DNA of 64,000 nucleotides from Ophiostoma sp. CBS 140.51 (taxonomy: Eukaryota > Ascomycota > Sordariomycetes > Ophiostomatales > Ophiostomataceae), in contig JANSLP010000128.1 of the NCBI GenBank assembly GCA_029298735.1, forward strand, positions 1 through 64,000, given 5' to 3'. The first letter of the stretch is position 1. Every line of letters starts with the position of its first letter. Of the stretch, positions 10,598-20,716 are shown one piece after another. Below the pieces are notes generated by a model. That model was not told the origin of the DNA, did not search any database, and worked only from the letters and a program-made list of their open reading frames with translations. The translations under genes were made by a program, and so were the position numbers.

Positions 10598-13211
10598 CAT
10601 ATGATTTTTTTTTTTGGTTTGTAATTTATTCTCATCGTTCAATACGAATAGTTCTCATTCCGCTATATCGTGAGCGTTGGCATCAGGACGGCGTCGCCGA
10701 GGCGGTAAAATACTCTGAAGCAAAAATAAGCGACGAGAAACCGTTTACATTTGGTTTGCCTGTTTTGATAAAACATTCCCAAACGACAAACAATGTAGAC
10801 AGAAGATATGGTGGGTATGGAAGCCATCGATTAGGGCTCCAGAATGTTTGCCGTGAGGCTTAAGGTTGGTACGGCAAAGTATTGAGACGAAATCACTATC
10901 TTGGTAGACTGTTGGGACGGCTGGTCTGCGAGAAAAGAATCAGCCGAACCATATGGCCACGCGCGATATCGTTAGTTGTGTGTGTTGTCGTTTGTGGAGG
11001 CCCCGGATGAGAATGTCGAGCCAGCCAGCCCGGCATCCGGTACGTCTTAAAGTCAGGCTGGGGAACGGAACAGCAGAAAGAAAGGATGGTTTCCAGTGTG
11101 CAGATGCATCTAAGCATGAGGTAGAGGCTTTGGTTGTCCTGGGGAAGCAGGGGGATGCTGTCTGTCGATCATGCACGGAAGAAGCAGAGGAGGGATGGGA
11201 TGGAGGGGTCCCCGGACGATCTATAAGGTTGAGATGGAAGAAGGTAGGGATTTCTTACCAGACAGAGAGAAAAAAAAAAAGAAAACGAATAAGGATATGA
11301 CATGCAATGCAAATAGCTACAGCTCACAAGCTGTAGTGCGCTCAGACATTGATCAAAGGCAAGGAAGCGGACATACAGACAAGGTCATGGTCGGGGTCGG
11401 ATGCGTGTCAAAAGGACAGATGGAGGGGAGACTTGAGATGAAATTCAGGGTGTCTAATTTACTGTGATGGTTCACAGACGAGAGATGGTCGTGCAGGTGA
11501 GAAGAGATGGTGAAAACAACTTTATTAGGTCGTTCTTTATATCGAGTCACATCGTGGTTCTGTCCATGACTTTATATATTTTGAACAAACAGTCTTAACC
11601 GTTTTTCTTCGTCTTCTTCTTGATCTTTCGACGACCTGGAATTTGCAAATTGCCAAAATTACGGGAAATGAATGAACATAAAGTCGAACAAAACAGAACA
11701 AAAGTTTGTAAAATCTGCCGTCGAAATGAGGCAAAAAACCGAGATCACAAGAAAAGCAAAACAGACTGCGGGACGAGAGGTGGAAAACGAAGAAATGCGC
11801 GGGAGAAGGCCTCGAGAAGCTGGCATTTGGTGTGTGCAGAATCTCAGACTTACACATCAGCCGAACCAAGTGGCATCGGCCGAGTAGCAGAGGCAGGAAC
11901 GATGCCTTCCCCACGTGCCGGGAAGCTGGGTGCCATCCGTTCTTTCCCTTTTTGTCTCATTATTTCTTTTATGTGTATTTTGGCTCGCTCTTTCCTTTCC
12001 TCGCCCGAATTTGTTCTTTCCTTCCATTTCCTTCCATACAGGGTGCCTTCAGCCCGGACCTTCTCTTCCCCCTCCCCAATGCCGCTCGCATTTCATGCGT
12101 CGTCGATCCCACCGCCGCAAAGATGCTGTGCTTTGAGCACGGATGAGATGCGTAGCCCAGGTTAATCCTGGTTTATTTCTCTCTTGTACTCGCTTTTTGC
12201 TTTCTTTTTATTCTCTCTTTCCTTCCTCAACTGCAGGTCGACGAACCTAGGAGACCCCGACAGCGATCAGACATGGGTATATTGTCTTTGCTATTCTCCA
12301 CCGAGTTTGGTACAGCTATTCTTCTCAGTTCTTTTCGACGTCTCTGCTAACGTCACCTTCTACCGCCTCTTTAGCCAGTGTCGTATCCAAACAAAAATCG
12401 ACAGTGGCAACTGCTTGCCAGCCGCCTTTGACCCCACGACCCCGGGTTTTGCATCTGATATTCAGCAGAAGATAGCACGCAAGATGAGCGCCAGACGTTG
12501 CACTCGGCTCCCCGGATTGTGTCGGCCACTACGTGCTACCCGTTCATACTGAAATGAAAGATGCCGGGTGATTCGTCAAGTACATACTAGTCTAGTGTCT
12601 GGTTGCCTGCTGGCAAGCTGTGTTTGAGGTTCAGCGACGTTGGTTTCCCAGCGTGGCCAGGCGACTTCTCACGATGTTTGGTTCTCTCTCGGTCTCTTTC
12701 CATTTATCCAGCTCCAGTTTGACTGTTTCCAGTCTCTGGTCATTACGCCGCCACCCACTAAGAGAGAAAGCATGAGAAGCGGGTGCCAAGACCAGTCGAG
12801 ACCAGGCCAGACAATACGGGACGAGAAACCTACGAGAGCAACAGAGCGTGCAGTGAGTGCTCGTGATAGACATCTCATCATCCAACCCGGAGGCGAAGAT
12901 GGAGAAAGATGTATCATCCTCCTCTATTTCATCCACTTTCTCCTCGTTCTCTTTCTTGGTTTGAATTTATCCTGTGCATCACCTGGCTTCTGCCTTCCCA
13001 CTCCTATGGACCACCTTGATTCCAGGTCTGTCGATATGCCTTTTTCCTGTCTTCCCATATCTTTAAAATCACCGACTTGCCCGCCCTTCTCGACCTGGTC
13101 GCCACTCACTTTCTTCTTGGTTTCTATTCTTCTCATCTGGCATCCCCGGTACTTCTTCTATTTTCATTGCTCACACGTCTTGATACCCATTTCCTTTTCG
13201 ATTGCACCACA
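10598..13211. other. Long intergenic region / leader of the membrane protein gene
   Basis: About 2.6 kb with no supported gene. The longest open frames (for example 11620-12165, 12640-13215) have no recognisable composition, overlap each other and mostly lack good starts. From about 11930 onward the plus strand is strongly C/T-rich in long runs (11940-12060, 12175-12235, 12920-13200). That is typical of fungal promoters and transcribed leaders, so a long 5' UTR of the gene at 13212 is plausible. Confidence 0.5.
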
Positions 13212-15239
13212 ATGAAACACACATTAGCAATTTACTGCGTCGCCCTGAGCGGCGCAGGCATCTCTGGGGCTTCGGCCGGTGTCGTCCGCCCACCACCAGT
13301 GACAACGCCAGCTGCCCAAGCATCACTCACCCTCCCTGGCCAGACGTTTTCACTACCACGGCCAAGCAACGTTCTCATCCACGCCCGCCAGGACAATGAC
13401 AACAACAATGCCCAGATTCAGCAGCTCCAGCAACAAGAACAGCAGGAGCAGCAACGCAATGCTGCATCTTTGTCCTCCATCTCTTCCTCCTTTAGCTCCC
13501 GCTTTACATCACTCAGCTCATCAGCATCGAGCACTGTCTCACAGATGCAGAGCAGCCTGCAGTCGGCACAGCAAGCCATGAACACGCTGCAACAAAGTGC
13601 CAATGACGCCAGTCGCAGTGCCAGCCAGGCAAGCCAGAGTGCTGCATCGGCCGTGGCATCTGTTCAGTCATCGGCAGCGTCTGCACAAGCGTCTCTGTCC
13701 TCGTCTCTTCAAGCATCCATGGTGGCATCTGCCTCGTCTGCGGAGCAGGTTCTGTCTATCAGTATGTCTTCAGTCATGGTCGCTGCTGTATCCAGTGTCA
13801 GCGCCTCCTTTGTGGCTCAGCAAGCTGCAGCTGTGGCCAACCTGCCAGCTCCACCGACAGCCACCGTCACAGCTGTTGCTGAAAGTGGCTTCCCGGGCAC
13901 GGTCCCTGAGGTCAACGGCGCCGTAGCCCCGCAGGGCCAGTCATCGTTCCTGCAAACCAACCAGAGGTCCAACGTGCTTGGTGCCTGCTCGACACCCGAG
14001 GTGGTCCTGGCATTTGCCGGCATTATCCTGGGTGCTGTTGGCCTATCTTCTCTTGGTTGCATTGTCTTCCTGTGGTTCTGGAAGCGCCAACCGGCTGTCA
14101 AGAACAGCAGTGACAAGAAGACTAATAGCAGAGGTAGTACTGGTGGTGCCAGTGGTACTGGTCTCTCTGGTGAGAGCCGCAGTAGTGGTGGCAGTCTGCG
14201 CCAATGGCGTATTCGGGCGTCGACTACGCGGCCCAAGATGGGCGGCACTGCTGCGTCTCCGTCCAATGTCTCACTGAAAGAGTACAAGCTTCCCGAGTAT
14301 GAGCGTGTCTTTTCTGAGAACAAGGAAACAAAGGCAAAATCTACAACATCGTCACCAACAAAGTCGACCTCGTCGCCGGCATTTGCTGCTCCTGCTGTTC
14401 CCGTTGAGTCCACAGCACCGACGGCCACAGCTGTGTCGACGAATGACCGCATCTTTTCTACGTGGTCGTTCACAACGGCTGGTGGTGGTGAAACCTCTAC
14501 TGGAAACAACACCAACAACAACAATGGGTCAACCTTTTTCGAGGCCAGCAGCCCAACGAGCAGTGCCCGCGATGTCGTGGCCCCCCTGAACGTCTACCAG
14601 AACCAGCAGCAGCAGCGTGCCAGCCGCAACTTTAGCCGCACCAGCCGGGCATTCAACTCCTCCTCGAACTCGGGAGTGAATAAGCCTCGGCCGACATCCA
14701 GCGTCTATGAGCCATTCGGCCTGGGCATCCGCTCAGAGCCTCGTGGTCTTGACCGGATCAGCCGCATGGAAGAGGAGTGGAACCGCAGCCAGATGCAGCG
14801 GGCAACAACCACTGCTGGCAACACAGCCAACAAGGCGAGCAATGCTCCCCTCTACACAACCAACTACGCCTACTATGCAGGCAATGGTGGTAACAATAAC
14901 AACAACAACAACAATGGCAACACTCGCCAAAAAGAGCCCACGGCCAGCCGGTACGCCAACAAAGACAGTGCCGACAGCCTGGCACGTGAGTATCATGACT
15001 TCGTGAGCCAGCTGGCACCTGTGTCACAATATGGTGCGACTCCGGCTGCAACTGCAGCTGTTGTGGCAGAAAGTTCATCGCTGGCAGCGGCAACGTCACC
15101 ATCATCGCGCAACCGGGCGCAACGTTCGCCAACAGTGCCGCCAGCGGGCCCTCTTCCTGGACTGCCGAGCAGAGGCAATGAGGAGAGCGAGGCTGGGACA
15201 GGCTTTTCCATCCGGCCTTATCTGCAGAGATTTATCTAG
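13212..15239 (+). CDS. Single-pass Ser/Ala/Gln-rich membrane protein
   Basis: A 675-residue protein starting at the ATG at 13212. The longer frame upstream is pyrimidine-rich leader. The order is: signal peptide (about 1-22), a glutamine-rich stretch near 60-80, a long Ser/Ala/Gln region to about 230 that looks like coiled coil or an O-mannosylated stalk, and a single membrane segment near residues 264-290 (LAFAGIILGAVGLSSLGCIV) followed by a WFWK basic stop. A long, low-complexity cytosolic tail follows, with poly-Asn runs from AAC repeats near 14485-14525 and 14887-14920. This type I layout resembles fungal cell-wall stress sensors of the Mid2/Wsc kind, but I see no WSC cysteine domain, so a sensor role is only a suggestion. 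Confidence 0.7.
   Translation: MKHTLAIYCVALSGAGISGASAGVVRPPPVTTPAAQASLTLPGQTFSLPRPSNVLIHARQDNDNNNAQIQQLQQQEQQEQQRNAASLSSISSSFSSRFTSLSSSASSTVSQMQSSLQSAQQAMNTLQQSANDASRSASQASQSAASAVASVQSSAASAQASLSSSLQASMVASASSAEQVLSISMSSVMVAAVSSVSASFVAQQAAAVANLPAPPTATVTAVAESGFPGTVPEVNGAVAPQGQSSFLQTNQRSNVLGACSTPEVVLAFAGIILGAVGLSSLGCIVFLWFWKRQPAVKNSSDKKTNSRGSTGGASGTGLSGESRSSGGSLRQWRIRASTTRPKMGGTAASPSNVSLKEYKLPEYERVFSENKETKAKSTTSSPTKSTSSPAFAAPAVPVESTAPTATAVSTNDRIFSTWSFTTAGGGETSTGNNTNNNNGSTFFEASSPTSSARDVVAPLNVYQNQQQQRASRNFSRTSRAFNSSSNSGVNKPRPTSSVYEPFGLGIRSEPRGLDRISRMEEEWNRSQMQRATTTAGNTANKASNAPLYTTNYAYYAGNGGNNNNNNNNGNTRQKEPTASRYANKDSADSLAREYHDFVSQLAPVSQYGATPAATAAVVAESSSLAAATSPSSRNRAQRSPTVPPAGPLPGLPSRGNEESEAGTGFSIRPYLQRFI
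14887..14924 (+). repeat. AAC trinucleotide run in coding sequence
   Basis: Consecutive AAC/AAT codons inside the cytosolic tail of the single-pass membrane protein encode a run of Asn. This kind of tract readily changes length between strains. Confidence 0.8.
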
Positions 15240-15925
15240 ACACGTTTCTATTGTTGACGTATATGGACGAGTAATTTGGTGAAGAGACAAGTATCAACGT
15301 GTGTTCTGGACGTGTAATTGGGCATTGATATGCTTTCTTTGATTTAGACATAAATGGCTGTCTGCAAAAAAAAATAATAGCACAAAAACGAAATAAAATA
15401 TAAATCAAATAAATAGAAACATAATAAATAAAAAAACGTGGCTGCCAAAAAGGCTAGAACAATTCTATTCGATCCTGCGACCGATTGATCGCAAAATTGT
15501 GTTGGCCACTGAGTGGTGGTACAAAAGAAAAAGTATCAGAATCTTGATCGCAAAGGAAGTATGACGACATGGTAAAGATGAGGTCAAAGGGAGGGTGTGC
15601 TGTAGCAAAACCAGGATTTATGCGGGCAGTTAGCGGTCTTTACAGGGGCCGCGACGCGTTTTAGTGCGTGGAGTGTGGTGTCACCGTTTCGCCACAAGTT
15701 TTTTTTAGTGAGTGACGACAACGGAGGCCTTTCCGTTAGTGGGCAGTTTCGTCAACAAACGACGTCGCCTCCGTTAACAGCGCACATCAAGCAAGAACAA
15801 AGAACTTCAGGACAACCTCGTCCATCGACGGCCATCTTTCCTTTTCTTACAACATGAGTTCCCGAGTGATTTTGTCTCTTTTTATCGACTTTATCTCACG
15901 ATACTAAACAATAAACGCGCTCAAG
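15240..15925. other. Intergenic
   Basis: About 690 bases between two plus-strand genes. An A-rich stretch with AATAAA-like motifs at 15365-15440 suits the polyadenylation region of the upstream gene. The remainder should be the promoter of the alpha/beta hydrolase. No gene was seen. Confidence 0.6.
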
Positions 15926-18163
15926 ATGCCGCGTATTCTTCTGTTGTGCTTTGTGCACGGCTTCAAAGGCGGCGACAACACCTTTCGCACATTTCCCGAT
16001 GTAAGTTCAGATATGCACCCAATCCAGTCACTTGCTTCTCTAACAATATAGGACCTTAAAAATACCGTCGCCGGCATCCTGCCGGACCACGACCGCGTCG
16101 AGACGGTCGTGTACCCGCGTTACGAGACCAAAGGAGAGCTTGCCGAAGCCAGCCAGCAGTTCCTGGAATGGCTCAAGGCGCGCGTAATGGACGTCCGCAA
16201 ACAGCACTTGGACGCTCCATGGCCGCCTAATGACCACCAGGTGGGTGTCGTGCTTGTCGCGCACTCCATGGGCGGGTTCGTGGCGGCCGATGCCTTGTTC
16301 TTGGCACTCGACGAAAGGCGGGCAGCCGAGCAAGAGGCCGGCAACGACGAAAACACGACGACAATCTTCCCGCCCATCCAGGGTCTGTTGGCTCTGGATA
16401 CACCCTACAACGGTCTGTCGCGGTCCATGTTTGTCTACGGCGCGTTCTCCAACTATAGCAAAGTGCAGACTGTCTTCAATGTGATGACGGCACTGTCGGC
16501 AGGCCCCGTCGCCCTCGGAAGATTGGCCATGGGTCGTGCTGCGAAACCGTCCAGCAGTGGCGGTGGTGCGGCCAGTGGTGCGGCCAGTGCCGGCTGGAAG
16601 GTCTGGCAACTCATGGCCATTCGCTCAGGCACGGTCGGTGCCATTGCAGCTGGTGGCGTCGCAGCCTACACGCACCGCAAGGCCATTATGGCCGGCATGG
16701 AAAAGGTGCGGCGCATGGACCGCCAGAGTCTGCGTGAGGGCTACCAGTCCGGTGTCGACGCCATCGGCCAGGGTCTGGCGTACATCAACCGGCGTAATGT
16801 GGGCGAGTCATTTGCATGGCTGTCGGCACACTTTACGTTTGTTGGCGCACTCCTTAAACAGGCCGAGCTGAACCGGCGACTACAACGGCTGGGTGGTCTC
16901 CAGGGCGGCATCGGTGTTCACGATCTGTACATTTCGCTTGGAGCCAATGGCTATTGGAGCGGCGGGTATTTTGTGCCAGAGCGGACGTTCTGTGCCGTCC
17001 CCGAGGACAAGCAGAAGCTGAAGGAGGAGGAAAAAGAGAAAGAGAAAGAAGATGGTAAAGGAAAGCAGAAAGAGGGTGAGGCAGTGGATGACAAGGAGGA
17101 CAAGGATACCGACGAGAAGGGGGGTGAGGATGAGCCTGACAAAGGCAAGGACAATGAAGACAAGACCGAAAAAGATGATCTTGAGTCACAGGACAACGAA
17201 ACCGAAACGACGGCCATCTCATCGATGTTTGAGCGCTGGACAATGGCCTCGTGCGAAGACGAGGTGCAGGCACACATCAGTCTGTTCAAGCGTGACAGGA
17301 ACCCCGATTACGACGCTCTCACTCGGCGTGCGGCGGTTCTCGTGGCTAGCTGGTTTGGCAACGACGAGCCAATCATTGACACGCTGGGCCCTGCAACCGC
17401 AGAGGCTGCCGAGGCCGATAAGGCTACAACCGGCGAGGATGCTATCCGGGTTACCGACGAGGGTGTCGAGATTGTCGAGGGCAGCAGCGACTCGGGAATG
17501 GCAGCGGCAGCCGAAGCCGCCAGCAAAGAGGGCGACGATGACGCCGACAAGTCGACTGACGACAAGAACGACTCCGAAAAGGGTTTGCCTGATGAGTCAC
17601 CCATCGACATTGCAGCCACAGCTTCGTTGATGCGCGATGGCGAGGGCGAGGAAAAAGGCAGCAGTGCCTCATCGGCTATTGTGATTGACGATGACGACGA
17701 CATTGTCGGTCCATCTGCATCAGCGGCAGACATCCCGCCAGAAGACCGTGCAACGTACCTACGGCACCTGCTGAGTGTCGCCCAGAACGCTGGTACAGGG
17801 CTCAAGCGTGTGTCCGACTGGTCGTCACAGCTGCCAGCTAAAATGCCTCGCATTGAGGGTCTGTCGCGATCGTCGATACCGTCGATGCCCACCATGTCTA
17901 TGCCAACGATGCCTGCCATGCCCAGCATGCCCAAGTCAGCGTCGACTTTTATCCCGAGCACCTCCTTGTTCTCACGGTCGAAGAAGGGAGAGGGAGCGTC
18001 GTCGGCATCGTCGGTATCGGAAAAGGAGGCGGCTGACAAGGTAGATAAGACAGACAAGCCAGTATCGGGCGAAGGCGCAGTCTTTGTAACGCCAGACACT
18101 GCAATGGAGGAGAATACAGTCGAAGCTACATCAGCTGGTGATGTTGATAAAGAGATGGCATAA
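15926..18163 (+). CDS. Alpha/beta hydrolase (DUF676/lipase-like) with acidic tail
   Basis: Two exons, join(15926..16000,16052..18163), give 728 residues. The 51-bp intron begins GTAAGT and ends ATATAG with a CTAAC branch, phase 0. The N-terminus is a compact alpha/beta hydrolase: an LLLCFVHGF strand with an oxyanion-type HGF motif near residue 11, and the nucleophile elbow AHSMGG. It resembles the DUF676 putative serine esterase group. A small hydrophobic Gly/Ala stretch near 200-225 may touch membrane. The second half is low complexity: a Lys/Glu/Asp block (about 345-405), further acidic Ser/Ala blocks, and a Met-Pro dipeptide repeat (MPTMSMPTMPAMPSMP, about nt 17884-17934). The tail is probably disordered. 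The substrate is unknown. Confidence 0.8.
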
Positions 18164-19312
18164 AGAAGGGGAAGGGAAAAAAGGGTGGGGACAAAGGAAG
18201 GGCGCAGAATGAGACGATGATACCACGATCACGAACTATGTAGAACAATGTCTGATTTTTTTTTTTTTGGAAAATTTGACAACAGATGCGTCTGAATAAA
18301 ACACAGCACTTCTCGCGATGTACGTCACTGTCACTATCTCTTTGTCTTTTAGATTTTGTTTTGTTGGAACAAAAACTTCAATCGGGGCAACAAACGGCCG
18401 CTGAATTGACCCGTCTGAAAAAACCAATGAACGAGGCGCAGCAGATCAGAGTTTAGCGTCTTTCAGTGCGTTTTTCAGCACGCTTATGCCCGCCATAAAA
18501 CGTTCTTTCAGCGGCCATAGTGCAGTTGCCGGCAACACTCTAGATCCGACGGTGCTACCATCCACCCGGGACGCTGGTTGGGCGACATTAACACAGCCAA
18601 AGGGGAGGGAAACATTAGAGTAAAATTAGACAGGCTTGACCGGATCACATCGTTTCCGTGCTCGCGTCGTCGGCATCGCCAGTAGCGAATGATAACGCCC
18701 GGGCGGCAGTGCACCTGCATTCAGCAATCTCTCAGCATTCAAAGCAGTTCACATCCAAGACACACGGCACCCCAGCGCTCTGATTGGTGTCGGGGTCTGA
18801 AGAAATGCAGGTGCGCGCATTTTTACCCAATATTGTCCAACTGCCGTCCAATTATTCCGTGCTGTGACGAGGCAGGAACCGGCGTACTTCAACTGCTCGC
18901 GTCTGTTCTTGTTGCAATGGAAGGTGCAACGGGGGCCTAGCCAAGAGCGTAGAGGATGCGGGGCACGCGGCCTATGTACAGCGTGGGCACCTCCTTCCGC
19001 ACCACAGGCATTCGGCAGGCGGGTGAAACAAACGTGAAGCAGGAGACGAACAAACAAAAAGGACAAGCACGCAAGTAAAACATAAAAAGGGAAGGCACGA
19101 ACAACATCGACAGATAGGGGCGATAAGTAGGAAGATTTATTTTTAGAGCGTCAAAAATATAAACTGCAAACCGTTTCCTGTTTACATCGTCAACAATCAT
19201 CGCCATCAACACCAGCATCAACAATACACATCGCCACCGTCGGTCGCCTGTATCTTCACAACAAACCCACCAGAACCCCTCACTTACACAACCACACAAC
19301 ACAACCACCACA
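18164..19312. other. Intergenic, OSBP promoter
   Basis: About 1.15 kb between two plus-strand genes. It includes a T-run at 18256-18269 and, just before the OSBP start (19190-19312), a CA-rich stretch typical of fungal 5' leaders. No supported gene was found. Confidence 0.55.
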
Positions 19313-20716
19313 ATGGATAAAACTCTTGCATCACGCTGCAAGGAGCTTCTCCAGGTATGTAGAGAATTTGTCGATAACGATATTGTATTTGCACTAACAT
19401 GTCAGTTCCTCTCATCGACAAAAGGCGACCTCGCTAACGTCACCGGCCCACCGTCCATGCTTGCCCCCATGTCCGTCGTCGAAGTCGGCCGCTGTTGGGC
19501 CCAACGACCCGCCGTTTTCGCTGCACCTGCCCTCGAACCCGCCGCCGACCGTCGCTGCTTGCTCGTCCTTCGCATGGTCCTTATCGCCCTCCGCACACAA
19601 ATGTACGTCGGCGGCTCACCCTCGACAAGCATCAAGAAGCCGCTGAATGCCTTCCTGGGCGAGCTGTTTCTCGCCGAGTGGACCGACGAAAAGACGCATG
19701 GCGTTGAGGGCCAAAGCCAAAGCGGATCTACACGGAGTAGTCTGTCGAGTCAACACCAAGAACCGGGTTTGAGTCGCAGCACGACCATCTCCTCGTCCGC
19801 CACCTCCAACTCCTCCTGCACCTGCGGTACCGACCGCATCACTACCCGCCTCGTTGCCGAACAGGTCAGCCACCACCCACCCATCACCGCCATGCACATT
19901 GCCGACGACGTCCATGGAGTGCGCGCCGACGGCTACGCCCGTGTCGAGATGACCTTTTCTGGCAATGTCCAGGTGCGCCAGGTCGGCCACGCCGTTGTGC
20001 GCATCGATACTTACGATGAAGAATACCTGATCCCACTGCCTGACATCAAAGTACGTGGCTTCTTGTCGGGTCGCCTGTACCCTGAAATCACCGATACCTA
20101 CCACGTTGTTGGAAGCAGCGGCTACTCCGCCGAGATCAAGTTTACAGGTCAGGGCCTGGCCTGGGGCGGCACTCGCAATGCCTTTACTGCCAATGTCTTC
20201 GGCCCTGGTGAGCCCAAGAAGCGCGAGGTCCTCTACACCATTGAGGGTGTCTGGAGCAAGGGTTGGACTGTACGCGATGCTCGCTCTGGTGCCGTGCTAG
20301 AGAAGTACGACGTTGATGCGCCTGAGAACGCTCCTGCGCCCATTGTTCTGCCCGACACCGCCACCCAGGATCCCTGGGAGTCGCGCCGTGCCTGGGCAGG
20401 TGTTCTCGACGGCCTTGGCAAGGGTGATCTCAGCCAAACCGTCGCTGAGAAGTCGAAAATTGAGCAGGCCCAGCGCCGCATGCGTGCTCAAGAGGCCGCG
20501 GCAGGTGAGGTGTGGACGCCGCTCCTTTTCAAAAATGGCGAGCACGACGGTGATGCTGTATTCCATCGTTTAGCCGCTGGTGCCGTCGCAGCCGGTGCCA
20601 ACTTACAGCTGCATGACGACCGCACCAAGGGCGTCTGGCGTGTCGACGATGACAAGATCAAGAACCTGCAACGACCATTCCGCGCCGGCCTGACACCGCT
20701 TGGTGAGCGCGTTTAA
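19313..20716 (+). CDS. Oxysterol-binding protein, short OSH4/Kes1-like
   Basis: Gene model join(19313..19354,19406..20716), 450 residues. The 51-bp stretch from 19355 begins GTATGT, carries an ACTAAC branch and ends GTCAG, and its length is a multiple of three without a stop. It could therefore be read through to add 17 residues, but its perfect intron signals argue for splicing. The protein is a lone ORD (lipid-binding) domain without PH or ankyrin parts. It shows the family signature EQVSHHPPITA near residues 166-176 and a C-terminal amphipathic region containing WRVDDD. Kes1/OSH4-type proteins exchange sterol and PI4P between the ER and trans-Golgi. The length matches that subfamily (about 430-450). 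Confidence 0.9.
   Translation: MDKTLASRCKELLQVCREFVDNDIVFALTCQFLSSTKGDLANVTGPPSMLAPMSVVEVGRCWAQRPAVFAAPALEPAADRRCLLVLRMVLIALRTQMYVGGSPSTSIKKPLNAFLGELFLAEWTDEKTHGVEGQSQSGSTRSSLSSQHQEPGLSRSTTISSSATSNSSCTCGTDRITTRLVAEQVSHHPPITAMHIADDVHGVRADGYARVEMTFSGNVQVRQVGHAVVRIDTYDEEYLIPLPDIKVRGFLSGRLYPEITDTYHVVGSSGYSAEIKFTGQGLAWGGTRNAFTANVFGPGEPKKREVLYTIEGVWSKGWTVRDARSGAVLEKYDVDAPENAPAPIVLPDTATQDPWESRRAWAGVLDGLGKGDLSQTVAEKSKIEQAQRRMRAQEAAAGEVWTPLLFKNGEHDGDAVFHRLAAGAVAAGANLQLHDDRTKGVWRVDDDKIKNLQRPFRAGLTPLGERV

Noticed and set aside
12184..12552. 122-codon open frame that could be a small secreted Cys-containing protein
   Set aside because: The start is TTG, there is no conserved pattern, and the sequence lies in the C/T-rich leader region.
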